Below are positions 24,762-35,395 of a DNA stretch of 64,000 bases, piece by piece (positions within the stretch are counted from its first letter, which is position 1; each line of letters opens with the position of its first letter). The stretch is taken from NCBI RefSeq assembly GCF_032362555.1, contig NC_083517.1, positions 5,042,001-5,106,000 of the forward strand. Reading direction: 5' to 3'. The notes beneath the pieces are model-generated. The model saw only the letters and a list, made by a program, of their open reading frames with translations. It was not told the origin of the DNA and did not search any database. A program made the translations under genes and the position numbers. This stretch comes from Amyelois transitella. Its lineage: Eukaryota; Arthropoda; Insecta; Lepidoptera; Pyralidae.

Positions 24762-27700
24762 ATGGATAATTTGACTCAGAAATTGTTTGAGTGTTTTGGC
24801 CACCGAAAATTCAAAAGTGTACTTCAAGAACAAGCTGTAAGAGCTATTGCTAGAGGTAATAATATAATAAACATGTCCAAATGAACCCGAGTACATACGT
24901 ATGAAAATATTTTGTTTTCTCGCGCAATATGTTACCAAATCTAGGACAGCTGCTAGTGAAGTGATAAAGTTGACTGCTGTGTGTGCCTATTAAAATTAGT
25001 CGTTTTATCCAAATAATACGCAATATTTTATACCTTTAATATTACAATGAAAACTCCATACTCCAGCCATGGCGTTAAATTTATAACTTTTACACAAAGT
25101 TTTAATGTCAACTTACATATATCAAGTTTTTACCCCCTTACGGGTAAGACAGAGCCGACGATCTCATAAAGACACATTCAGTTGGATATTTAGAGATAGA
25201 ATTGACATGGATAAGGCTAATTTAAATTTTAAAATCTATTTTACTTCAAGAAAATGTAACAGTATAATTTTATCATTATTTTTCTTTCTGAATAGGAGTC
25301 CATGATGTCTATGTGTCGATGCCAACTGGTTCTGGGAAGTCTTTGTGCTTTCAATTGCCGGCAATGCTTCAGGATAACAAAGTGGCTGTTGTTTTCTCAC
25401 CATTGCTGGCCCTTATAAAAGACCAAATTGATCATCTTGCTAAGCACAAGATCGCTGCTGAATCTATAAACTCAAAAATGTCTACAAAAGACAGAGAAAG
25501 TGTCATAAATGATTTGAAGAGCATGCGACCCAGCACAAGATTTTTGTATGTAACACCAGAACAGGCTGCAACTGGAACATTTCAATCTATTTTTGACCAT
25601 CTTGTAAAGTACAAGAAAGTGTCTTATGTTGTGGTTGATGAAGCACATTGCGTCAGTGAATGGGGCCATGATTTTCGCCCTGATTATTTAAAATTGGGCA
25701 ATTTGAGAGAGAAATACAAGAGTGTCCCTTGGGTTGCTCTCACAGCCACAGCTAGTGCTGAGGTTGCTAATGACATTCTGACGAATCTCAAGCTGTTGCA
25801 ACCTGTTGCAAAATATAAAACACAAAGTTTCAGAAGGAATCTCTATTATGATGTTATTTATCAAAATTGTATTCAGGATGAAGTTGGTCATTTGCTAGAG
25901 TTTTTGAAGAAAAGTTTGGGCGCACAAGATAATGTGAAACCTGTAAGTTAATTTCTCATTTTGAAAAAAAATTATCATAAAATATAATTTTGTAAATAGG
26001 TATAACATTTGTTTAATTTTTTAGAAAGATAAAAATGCTGTAATTGTATATTGCCGGACACGTGAGCAGACAGAAGACATAGCAAACATGCTAACCAAGA
26101 AAGGGCTGCACTCACTGGCATATCATGGAGGTAACATAGTACAATTAATATATAATAATATAATAAATCATTTATTTCTCACCACAAAATAAGTGTCTTA
26201 ATACTAAGGTACAAAGATTGGAGTACTGCTAAACAGCCTGTTTGCGGGAGCTGACGCCTGTACTAGGTTATTACCTGTATTACAAGTCATTAGGCCCCAC
26301 CTCTTGATTGAGTAATCAAAAACATTGTGAGTACAATACAAAGAAGAAAATGAGCATGTATAAATTAAACAACTTGAGAAAAATAAAATAATAATACTAA
26401 ATAAGAATAAGTTATGTAGAATTGTGCACATTGTAAAATTTCAAGCAATCGTAATTTTTGTCAAATTTAAACAATATGTAATATCAGGTATGAAGTCTGT
26501 GGATCGTATCAGAGTGCAAGAGCAGTGGACACAGGGCGAGTATCCATGCGTGTGTGCAACGGTTTCATTCGGAATGGGGGTTGATAAAGCAGCTGTCCGC
26601 GCCGTTGCACACTGGGGGCTTGCGCAGAATGTCGCCGCATATTATCAGGTTTGTAAACAATTTTTTTTTTAATTTGATATGTGCATGGTTTTAATAAAAA
26701 ATACCCACCCCTGGTTCATATTTTAGATGGCCACTAGGCCTCCCAAGGGAGAATGAGAATGAAAGTTTGTCAGTCATGGTTTCATTATATTTATCTAAGC
26801 CATTGCCTTTTTAAATGTAATATTTTTCAGGAATCTGGCAGAGCAGGACGTGATGGAAAGCCGGCATTCTGCCGAATCTATTATTGCACCAGAGAGAGGA
26901 ATGCTGTAGATTTCTTACTCAAAACTGAATTGGGTCGCGCGAAAACACCTGAGCAGAAGCAGCGTTGTAAAAACGCATATAGAAGTTTCGAAATCATGGT
27001 GAAATATTGTGAAGAAGTCAAGTAAGGAATCATATAAGGTTTTTATTTGCAAATGTAGTTATAGTAGTTTATGATGATGACAAAAGTGGAATTGAAAGTT
27101 ATTTAAAATATTACAAAATTGTGCATGGAATATTGTTTTTATTCATAGGATAAGTTATCAGAGGCTGATGAACAGGTGAACTTTACAAGGAACAGTAGAG
27201 CAATAAGAAGGTATTAACTTTGACCATGATATTGAGTTACAAAGAAACTCCTGATCTGAGACAGGAATGGTTACAATACCAAGGAAACCTAACCTAGCTT
27301 GGATCATGGACCATGATATTGAGTTACAAAGAAACTCCTGATCTGAGACAGAAATGGTTACAATACCAAGGAAACCTAACCTAGCTTGTATCATGGTTGT
27401 TGCACTTATATGTAGTGTAGGCTATATATATACTTTAGCAATAGAACACTTGTGTCACTCATATTGCACTATTCCAGATGTCGTCACAAAACGTTTGCGG
27501 AGTACTTCGGCGAGGAACCCCCACGTTGCGTGGACCGCTGCGACGCGTGCGCAGACGAGCGCAACACGCGGCGTGCGCTGGAGCAGCATCAGCGCCGCGC
27601 CATGTCCGTGCGGCTCGAGCGCGCCGGCTTCGGCCCGGCCTCCGCTGCCGACGTCGACACGTCAGATTTGTACGGCGAGGGCCGCGTGGGGCAGACACGG

Positions 27701-30700
27701 TGAGTTAGTAAAGACTTCAATATTCCATCACCACCCATCGCTTAACCAACCTTTCGGTTATACGAACCGAATCATGGGAGCTGTGAGCTGCCATTGTATA
27801 ATTGACTAGGTAATCATGACGTCGCTAAACACGTCAAATTTGTATGGTGAAGGCTGTGTGAGACAAAGATGATGAGTGCCCGAGTCTTCATCATCCTTCT
27901 GAAATTAGTCTTGGTAGTGTCCTTCCAAATATGTTCCTGGATTGGGGTATTTAGGTGGTGCAAATGGAACATAACCCAGCTTCAATAAATATGCCTGGAC
28001 ATTTAGTTTCTTCATGTTTTCCCTCACCTTAAAAGCATAGCTCAGCATCCAAACTACTTCATACAAAAAAGAGTTGTTGCTGCATGACCACAGCAGGACT
28101 CACCTTGTTTGCTTTTTGATTCAGATATCTTAACCACTTGACCATTGTCTTTTATTGTGTTATACCCGTCTACATTAATTATATAAGAAAGACAAGGATG
28201 ACGATACAAAATGTATCAAATAATTGAAATAATTTTATAGTGACATGGAATCATATTACGGCGTAGCCAGCGACGAGTCTGACGGCGAAAGCAGCCGGCG
28301 CCGCGTGGCCGAGGAGACCCGCTCGCTCATACAGAAAGAGTTCGCCAGCAGAAAAAAGCAAAGCGACAACAAGAGGCAAAACGATGAGGAGTCTGCGAAA
28401 TATTCCAAATGCAAAGCGGCTGGCAGCACTGGAACTAAAGTAACTAAATAAAATTTGTCTTATTAATTAAGACTTATTAAATACGAGCATAAAAGGCAAC
28501 TGTCATTTCAGTTAACAAAGAGAGAGAGAAGATTAAGCATATAGCTTGTCAACGTTCATGAACAAGTCCCCTAATTTGTGGTTGTGCTTCTTTGTATTTG
28601 TATTCATATCAAATAAATCTGATTTTGTTTAAATTTGGCACTAAACTTCGTCAGATGGGATGTGGCTAGGTTACTTATTACTTGAAACTTTCCCAGGAAC
28701 TGATTTTTTAAAAGCTTAAATTCGAATTTAGTCCTAAATCCTTTTGATAAGTTGTTGAGCTTGATCTCATAAAATGTGGTTAAATTGTATGTCGTTAAAA
28801 ACTTAAAAATATTTATGAAAAATTAAATGAGGATTACTATATATTATTTTTATCTTTAGGTGAACGGTTTGACTGTGGCAGTTCGAGAAGGGAATCTTTC
28901 ACTGCTCATAGACGCTCTGAACAATAATTTAAATAATATGAAGGATACAGATAATCCCGATAAGCCGTTGTCTCGTCACGACATAGAACAGTGCGCAATC
29001 GAGTTGGAGTACGAAATATTCTCCAGTAATACTGTAATAAGTCTGTACAGAAGGGCAATCGTTAAACTGGTAAGATCTAATTTTAATTATGATGACTGAC
29101 CGCCGTGTGGTTCCCGGCACCATTACAAAAGAATAGGACCACTCCATCTCTTTCCCACGGATGTCGTAAGAGCCGACTAAGGGATAGACTTGGGATTCCT
29201 CTTTAATGTAAATCCCTGCCAATCTAAGGTCTGCCGCGCCGATGGATGCATGGCTAGGGGCGAGCCTAGTCTCGAGCGTGCCACTTCCGCCATGGGGTTG
29301 GGCGACCCCCAGGTAATGACTAGCCTTACCCTGGCATGCGGGGCTCTGCTGGGGCGGACAAAATTTTTCCCTAGCGTCTCGTGGGAATCGCATGGATGCA
29401 AATCTTTTGAAAGAGCACCTAGATGGCGGCGATGGTGTCCGCACCCCATCACGTCTCGTTCCCGGCGGGAGCGGTATGCGGTCTGCTGAAAGCCGCTTTG
29501 CGACGATGAATGTAAGAGGAGGAATGAAGGATAAGATTGAGGAAGTATGCCAGATGATGGATGAAAGACGTTTGGATGTGTTGTGCGTGAATGAAACGAA
29601 GCGGAAAGGATGCGACGCGACGCAGCACGGCCCTTACACGGCGTATTGGTCTGGAATTTCCAGTACCAGCCGAGGCTGTCAAGGGGTCGGTCTAATTCTT
29701 TCTGCACGAATGGCTGAGTGCGTGAATGAGTATGAGTGTGTCAGCCCTCGTCTTCTATGGATTAGGCTGAAAGTTGGAATCACTCGGATCTTCGTTCTAG
29801 GTGTTTATGCACCTTGGGATGTGGGTTCGAGGGGTACAACATCAGCAAAAAGCGAAAACGAGGAGTTCTGGAATAGTGTAAGAGAAGTATTGAAAGTTAC
29901 CAAGCCAAATGAGAAGATTATTATGTTAGGTGATTTTAATGGATGGGTGGGTGTAAAGCGTGATGGATATGAAAAGGTGCTTGGTGCGTTTGGTGACGAA
30001 AAGGTGAATGATAATGGAAGAAGTGTATTAGAAATTTGTCTAGAGTGGGATCTTTTTGTGTCGAACTCAATGTTTCAACATAAAGAGATCCACACCTACA
30101 CAAGAGTGGAAGGTATTTTAAAAAGTATGATAGACTTTGTGATTGTAGATGAAAGATTGAAGAACAAAGTGCTGGATACCCGTGCATATCGCGGTGCTGG
30201 CATTGACTCGGACCATTTACTGGTGATATCCCGGATAAGGGGTATCTTCAATCGCTGGCGGCACAGGGTAAGGGAGCAAACCAGCGCTTTGGAAAGAGTA
30301 AAAGTAGAAAATTTGCAAGATATGGATGTAGGTAAGAAGTATATTAATAGACTGAAGGATGAATTTGAAGATTTAGAGGAAATGAGCGATATTGAAGATG
30401 GATGGAAGGAATTTAAAGAAAGAATTGTGAAAGTAGCTGTTGAAGTGTGTGGTGTAAGTAGAAGAAGGAAAGGAAAAAATCACAAAAATGCGTGGATGAG
30501 TAAAGATGTGCAAGAACTTGTGCGATTAAAGAAGAAAGCATGGCTGGATTCGTTAGCAGCAAAAGCTAACTTAAGAATGCAAGAGGTTATTGATGAAGAT
30601 GTGAATGAAGCACGTAAGGAATATAAGAAAATGAAAGATTTGGTTAAGAAAGCTGTGATTAGAAAGAAAGAAGAGTATAAAGAGGATTTTGATAAAATGC

Positions 30701-33700
30701 TATCAGAAGACTTTCAGTCAAATCTGAAAGTATTCTGGAAATCCGTAAGGTCAGCCCGAGGAAATACTATAACCAGAGAGCTGACTAGGATCAGATGCCA
30801 GGATGGTAGCGTTGTGAAAGGAGAAGAATGTGTACTAAAGATATGGAAGGACTATTTTGAAAGTTTATTTGAAAAAAAGGAAGGAAATAAGAAAGATTTC
30901 TGCTATAGCGAAGAAAAAGAGAATGAGATGGAAGGCGAAATTGAAATGTTCGAAATTGTGGAAGCACTTAAGAGTATGAAAGCGGGAAAGGCTGCTGGGT
31001 GTGATAGAGTGTCGGTCGAGATGCTTAAAGCAGGAAAAGGCGTAGTAGCTAGTCAGTTGTACTGCCTTTTCAATTTGTGTTGGAGAAGCGGCCGAGTACC
31101 AAAAGATTGGTGTAAGGCTGTTATCGTGCCACTTTACAAAGGAAAAGGGTCACAGCTGGACTGCAAAAATTATCGTGGTATAAGCCTGCTTAGCGTCGTC
31201 GGCAAATTGTATGCTAAGGTATTGATTAATAGAGTCAGGAATGAAACTGATGACAAAATATGGGATGCTCAAGCGGGATTTCGAAAGGGAATGGGATGTA
31301 CTGATCAGGTCTTTTCCTTGCGGTGCATAGCCGAAAAGTTTTTGGCCAAGAGTCAAAAAGTCTATTGCACATTCGTAGATCTGGAAAAGGCCTATGACAG
31401 AGTTGAGAGGAATGAATTGTGGTCAGCACTTTCTATGCATGGGGTGAGCAGTCTCTTAATACGAGCACTGAAATCCTTATATGAGGATTCGAGTGCTTGT
31501 GTCAGGATAAACGGAGCGCACACTGAGTGGTTTAAGATTGAGAAAGGCGTTAGGCAAGGATGTGTTGCGTCACCGTGGCTGTTCAACCTATTTATGGATA
31601 GCTGTTTGACAGATTTGAAAGAGTCTAAAAGTGGATTAAGGATGAATGAGTTACTCGTCAAATGTCTGCTCTATGCCGACGATCAGGTTATACTGGCGTC
31701 ATCAGAGGAGTTACAGGAGATGGTAAACTGTATGCATGAAGCTTTAAAAGAGAAAGGAATGAAAGTGAACGTAAGTAAAACTAAAACACTGGTTTTTGAA
31801 ATGGAGAAAGAAATGACAGCATGTAATATTTTGATTGGAGGAGAAAAAGTGGAGCAAGTGAAAGAGTTTGTATATCTAGGATCAAAGTTTACATCAGATG
31901 GCAAGTATGATAGTGATATTGAAAGGAGAGTGAACGCGGGGAACATGGTGAATGGAGCTTTGCATGCCTTTATGAGCAGTCAGAAACTATCCAAAAAGGC
32001 TCGACTGGCTGTGCACAGGGGCGTGTTGGTCCCGACATTAATGTATGGGAGTGAAAGTTGGGTATGGCAAAAGAAGCATGAAAGCAGAATAAATGCAGTG
32101 GAAATGAGAGCGTTAAGGAGTATGATGGGTGTGAAATTGAGTGACAGGATAAGGAACAGCGTGATAAGGGAATGTTGTGATGTGAAAGAAGATGTAGTTA
32201 CAGGAATAGAAAAGGGTATGTTAAGATGGTTCGGTCATGTGGAGAGGATGAATGAAAGCAGGTTGACTAAGCAGATATACAAGGAGAGTGTGGAGGGAAA
32301 GGTCGGAGTGGGAAGACCTAGACGAACGTATCTTGATCAAATTAAGGACGTCCTGGTAAAGGGTCAGGTCAAAAGTACCCGAAACCGCCGAGCTTGTATG
32401 AAGAGAGTTATGAATGTGGACGAAGCGAAAGAAGTATGCAGAGATCGTGGCAAGTGGAAAGAGGTAGTCTCTGCCTACCCCTCCGGAAAAGAGGCGTGAT
32501 TTTATGTATGTATGTATGTATGACTGACTGAGATACTTGATGACTAAGACACGAGACTGAGTCACGTGAAAACTGTGTTGGAGTTTGAATGTCTTCTGGT
32601 ACTACTATGGTGTGTGATATGATATATTTTTTTAGATATCTGCAATAAAGTCTTGCAAAGACCACCTTTATCCGAAACTGAAAAATTTCGAGCCGAAAAA
32701 GCGAAATACACTTGGTGAATTTGTGAAAGACTTTGAATCGAAACAGAAAAGTGAAAAAAGTCATGCCTTTGTTACAGCTTCACAGTTGCATTCTGGTAAG
32801 TATCCTACACCAATTTCTGATTGTAAGTGTTTTATCAAATTCAAAATATTTCAAAATTTGTTTTTATTTATTTTAGCTAATTTATCAAGTAAAAAAGAGG
32901 CAAGAGCTGTGTCTAAAGCGGAAAAGGAAACGAAACGAAAAGCCAATTCATTTAAAAGAGACCTACTAACGCAAACAAAACTTCAGAATTTCTTTAAAAA
33001 AGCATCTGATGAATCGTGTCCGTCTACTCCGATCGAAAGCGACGAGGACGACCAGGGTCTGGTCATAGATGAAAATCTCAATAATAATAGTGATGATACT
33101 ACTTTAAAATTAGAAGAAATTGACAACTCAATTAACTTACATAATGAAACCACTCTTAAACTCTATGATACCGAGAATAAATGCAAAGAAAAATCCATAG
33201 TAATAAACATAACTTTGCAAGGTGTAAGAAGTAGTGAGAAGAATATACATAAAAAAGAAAATGATAAACTCAAGGCGGCAGGAGAAGAACTTCAGAATAT
33301 TAAGCCAACAGCAAAGAGAAAAATTAAGGCGCTATTTGGTGAATCATCCGACAGCGAAACAGAATTAGTCCCCAAAAAAGTTAAAATTGAAAACCACTTC
33401 AAATCTAGTAAAAACAGAGTCTCACATTATAATAAGAATTCAGAGAAATCTGAAAAACATAAAAGTTCACCTGATAAGAAAAGAAAAAGACATGAAAAGC
33501 ATGAATCTAAAAAGGATCTCAATGTTACTATCTCAGATGCTGAATCGGAAAAAGAATTAGTCATTGACGAATCAGCAGAATTAAGTCCTCGCAAAAGATT
33601 GATACATTCAAATGAAATAGACAGTTTACTGAGCTCTAAATCAGAAGAAAAAAGTTTAGAGGATACTATACAATTGGATATCGAGAACGAAAACGTAAAA

Positions 33701-34894
33701 GCAAATCAGTTGGAAATTAGAATAGATGAAAAACCAAATTTTGAGTTTAAAGAAACATTAAATAATAGTGATGATCAATTTAATGTAAGTGTAGAGGAAG
33801 AAAAGCTGGACAAAGCACATAGACTGAGTAAGGAAGCAGAAGATGTGCTAGAAAAGTTAAAGAAATTTTCAGAATTGCCACTGACATCCGCTGAGCTTAG
33901 TGTGGAGTCCAAACAGCTGGAGGCTAAAGAACCTTCTCCTGTCAAACATGTGGAAAAAGAACCATATAATCATAAATCTAAACATAGTTTAACCTTAAGT
34001 AAAACATCGAAACAACTCATCGGTTCTAATGGTCATCACAAAGAAAAACATCACAAGATTGAAAAGCACGGTAAACCACATAAGAAGGAAAAGATAAAAG
34101 TGGAAACAGATACCACAGAAAATAAACATCACAAAGAAAATCAAGAAACTTCTAGTCACCAAGCGAAAGAAGGAAGTAAAGATAAAAAGCATAATAAAAA
34201 AGAGACTGGAGCAAAGAAAGTAGATCTAGCAGAGCTAGTGGTAAAGTTGTTGATGCCGTATTACAAACATAAAAAGATAAGCAGTAGGGATCTGTTTAAA
34301 ATAACTGCGCGACACATTGTGCATCAACTGCTTGCGATACAAGTCACAGGTAAGGGAATGACTGTTTTTTAATCTCTCATATGATTGTGATTGATTTTCT
34401 AACAGTCAACAGTAGGTTTGACTAAGTCCTTAAGTACTTTTGACCATAAATTTACAGTCAAAACCGCTATTGTATTAAGATTTTCAGTCAAAACTGGTCT
34501 TGACAAACCTCTTCGGTTAGAGACTCAGAGGTAGTTTGGACTAAGATCAAGTTCTGACATACCTGTATTTTTTTATTTTACAAAATTCAAGATTTGTCAT
34601 CGAAATTTGAATTTTAATTATTTATATGCATGTGTTAGGAGTATAACGCTGTAGATTAGACAATGTTATGGTTTTGAGTCATTAAATTATCATACTCGTA
34701 TCTATAAATCATTACTGCAAAAAGCGAGAGAATGCGACATTTCAAAAGTATTGTCTAAATTAAGAAAACCTTTTCATTTTGTTGCAGAAGAAGCAGCAAT
34801 CAATATGTTGCTGAAGAAAGCCTTCAAAAAGGAGATCAAGATCGAAAACGAAAGTGATTTAGTAGTTAAATTAAATTTAAGCAAAGACATGTAA
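24762..34894 (+). CDS. RECQL5: RecQ-like DNA helicase, RECQL5 type
   Basis: An ATP-dependent 3'-5' helicase of the nucleus that restrains recombination and binds RNA polymerase II. Eleven exons: 24762-24855, 25296-25942, 26025-26130, 26488-26648, 26831-27021, 27478-27699, 28241-28439, 28860-29069, 32636-32795, 32877-34349, 34788-34894; total 1189 aa. Helicase motifs: Walker A MPTGSGKS, DEAH box VVDEAHC, SAT-like ALTATAS, VYCRTREQ and QESGRAGRDG. A zinc-binding region follows (KCRHKTFAEYFGEEPPRC then DRCDAC). A segment starting LTVAVREGNLSLL matches the internal Pol II-interacting region. A long Lys/Glu/Ser-rich tail opens with QTKLQNFF (residues 696-703), which fits a PCNA-interacting box. 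The last exons (LVVKLLMPYYKHKK, FKITARHIVHQLL) match the SRI domain that sets RECQL5 apart from other RecQ proteins. Intron 8 holds a 3.4-kb LINE in the same orientation. Confidence 0.95.
25105..25205 (-). mobile_element. Fragment of the LINE-related short element
   Basis: Bases such as tacccccttacgggtaagac, agagccgacgatctcataaag and acattcagttgg correspond to the tail half of the short element. It lies in RECQL5 intron 1 and is degenerate. Confidence 0.5.
27224..27397 (+). repeat. 87-bp tandem duplication in RECQL5 intron 5
   Basis: The block beginning ccatgatattgagttacaaa occurs at 27224 and again at 27311 with very few differences (gacaggaatgg against gacagaaatgg). Two copies only, and no exon sequence is involved. 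Confidence 0.9.
27818..27875 (+). pseudogene. Diverged echo of RECQL5 exon 6 end
   Basis: gacgtcg, acacgtcaaatttgtatggt and gaaggctgtgtgagacaa line up with the last 55 bases of exon 6 (gacgtcg, acacgtcagatttgtacggc, gagggccgcgtggggcag) and its donor. Several differences fall at former third codon positions. It sits about 120 bases downstream in intron 6 and is not needed for the frame. Confidence 0.65.
29101..32519 (+). mobile_element. Full-length RTE-like non-LTR retrotransposon
   Basis: The element spans a 290-base 5' UTR, one long ORF and a very short 3' UTR ending in (TATG)n. It is bracketed by the direct repeat atgactgac (29092-29100 and 32520-32528), a good target-site duplication. A single EN-RT ORF, short 3' UTR and simple-repeat tail fit the RTE group. 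It lies in RECQL5 intron 8, sense to the gene. Closely related 5'-truncated sequence occurs at 8491-8624, and an older relative on the minus strand at 38142-38250. Confidence 0.92.
29392..32499 (+). CDS. LINE endonuclease-reverse transcriptase
   Basis: An uninterrupted 1035-codon ORF. The N-terminal half is an apurinic-type endonuclease: NVRGGMKDKIEEV, LCVNETKRKG, GDFNGWVG and the catalytic-end motif GIDSDHLLV. The central reverse transcriptase shows YRGISLLSVVGKLYAKVL, QAGFRKGMGCTDQVFSL, the FVDLEKAYDRV block, GVRQGCVASPWLFNLFMD and the catalytic YADD box (LLYADDQVIL). The C-terminus has MYGSESWVWQKK, the LRWFGHVERMNESRL block and GRPRRTYLDQIKDVL, as in RTE-like proteins. The start may be 29392 or the inner ATG near MNVRGG (29506); the choice does not affect the domains. 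No stop or frameshift is visible, so the copy could be active. Clade assignment is by architecture and motif memory, not by phylogeny. Confidence 0.9.
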   Translation: MDANLLKEHLDGGDGVRTPSRLVPGGSGMRSAESRFATMNVRGGMKDKIEEVCQMMDERRLDVLCVNETKRKGCDATQHGPYTAYWSGISSTSRGCQGVGLILSARMAECVNEYECVSPRLLWIRLKVGITRIFVLGVYAPWDVGSRGTTSAKSENEEFWNSVREVLKVTKPNEKIIMLGDFNGWVGVKRDGYEKVLGAFGDEKVNDNGRSVLEICLEWDLFVSNSMFQHKEIHTYTRVEGILKSMIDFVIVDERLKNKVLDTRAYRGAGIDSDHLLVISRIRGIFNRWRHRVREQTSALERVKVENLQDMDVGKKYINRLKDEFEDLEEMSDIEDGWKEFKERIVKVAVEVCGVSRRRKGKNHKNAWMSKDVQELVRLKKKAWLDSLAAKANLRMQEVIDEDVNEARKEYKKMKDLVKKAVIRKKEEYKEDFDKMLSEDFQSNLKVFWKSVRSARGNTITRELTRIRCQDGSVVKGEECVLKIWKDYFESLFEKKEGNKKDFCYSEEKENEMEGEIEMFEIVEALKSMKAGKAAGCDRVSVEMLKAGKGVVASQLYCLFNLCWRSGRVPKDWCKAVIVPLYKGKGSQLDCKNYRGISLLSVVGKLYAKVLINRVRNETDDKIWDAQAGFRKGMGCTDQVFSLRCIAEKFLAKSQKVYCTFVDLEKAYDRVERNELWSALSMHGVSSLLIRALKSLYEDSSACVRINGAHTEWFKIEKGVRQGCVASPWLFNLFMDSCLTDLKESKSGLRMNELLVKCLLYADDQVILASSEELQEMVNCMHEALKEKGMKVNVSKTKTLVFEMEKEMTACNILIGGEKVEQVKEFVYLGSKFTSDGKYDSDIERRVNAGNMVNGALHAFMSSQKLSKKARLAVHRGVLVPTLMYGSESWVWQKKHESRINAVEMRALRSMMGVKLSDRIRNSVIRECCDVKEDVVTGIEKGMLRWFGHVERMNESRLTKQIYKESVEGKVGVGRPRRTYLDQIKDVLVKGQVKSTRNRRACMKRVMNVDEAKEVCRDRGKWKEVVSAYPSGKEA

Positions 34895-34972
34895 TTCTAT
34901 TATATTTATAGTAATTTATTGATTGAATGGCAGCTTTCGCTGTTTGCCGTATTGTTATTTTTGTGGTTGTTT

Positions 34973-34995
34973 AATAAAAGTATTACAATTTTATT
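34973..34995. terminator. Facing poly(A) signals of RECQL5 and NCAPD3
   Basis: AATAAA at 34973-34978 on the plus strand lies about 80 bases after the RECQL5 stop. AATAAA on the minus strand (34995-34990, seen as tttatt) is the first good hexamer downstream of NCAPD3, about 400 bases past its stop. With normal cleavage offsets the two 3' UTRs would meet or overlap slightly. Confidence 0.5.
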
Positions 34996-35395
34996 ATTAA
35001 AACTTATATCACTCTGAGTTGTAATAAAACGCTTGGGTCGAGAAATAATTATATTTATGAAAAATAAATTCGTCTCCAAATATATAAATAATAACATTTC
35101 TAAATGATCTTTTAGCTTAGCAATTTTTCCTTAGAAATTACACACTACAATCACCATCATTTCTAGTTATATAACCTTATTTTTTCAAAAATAATTCTCC
35201 ATCCACAATTCATATCCTACTTACGATTGTTGATACAGTTTTTTTTTTCACAATACACATAATACTTCCAACACCGCGCCTATTTGCATAAAATGACAGG
35301 AAACGACTCGGAAACTTTTCAAATCAAATTCATTTTGAAGAATATTCAGTCCAGCATACGTATTATTCACGGCAGGGGTTGGCGCGCTATCGTGA

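Noticed and set aside
29190-29489. Upstream ORF of the LINE as an ORF1 protein
   Set aside because: It overlaps the main ORF in another frame and shows no known ORF1 domain; noted only as a feature of the 5' UTR.
32723-34372. Single 549-codon gene start inside RECQL5
   Set aside because: It is exons 9 and 10 of RECQL5 read through the in-frame 81-base intron.
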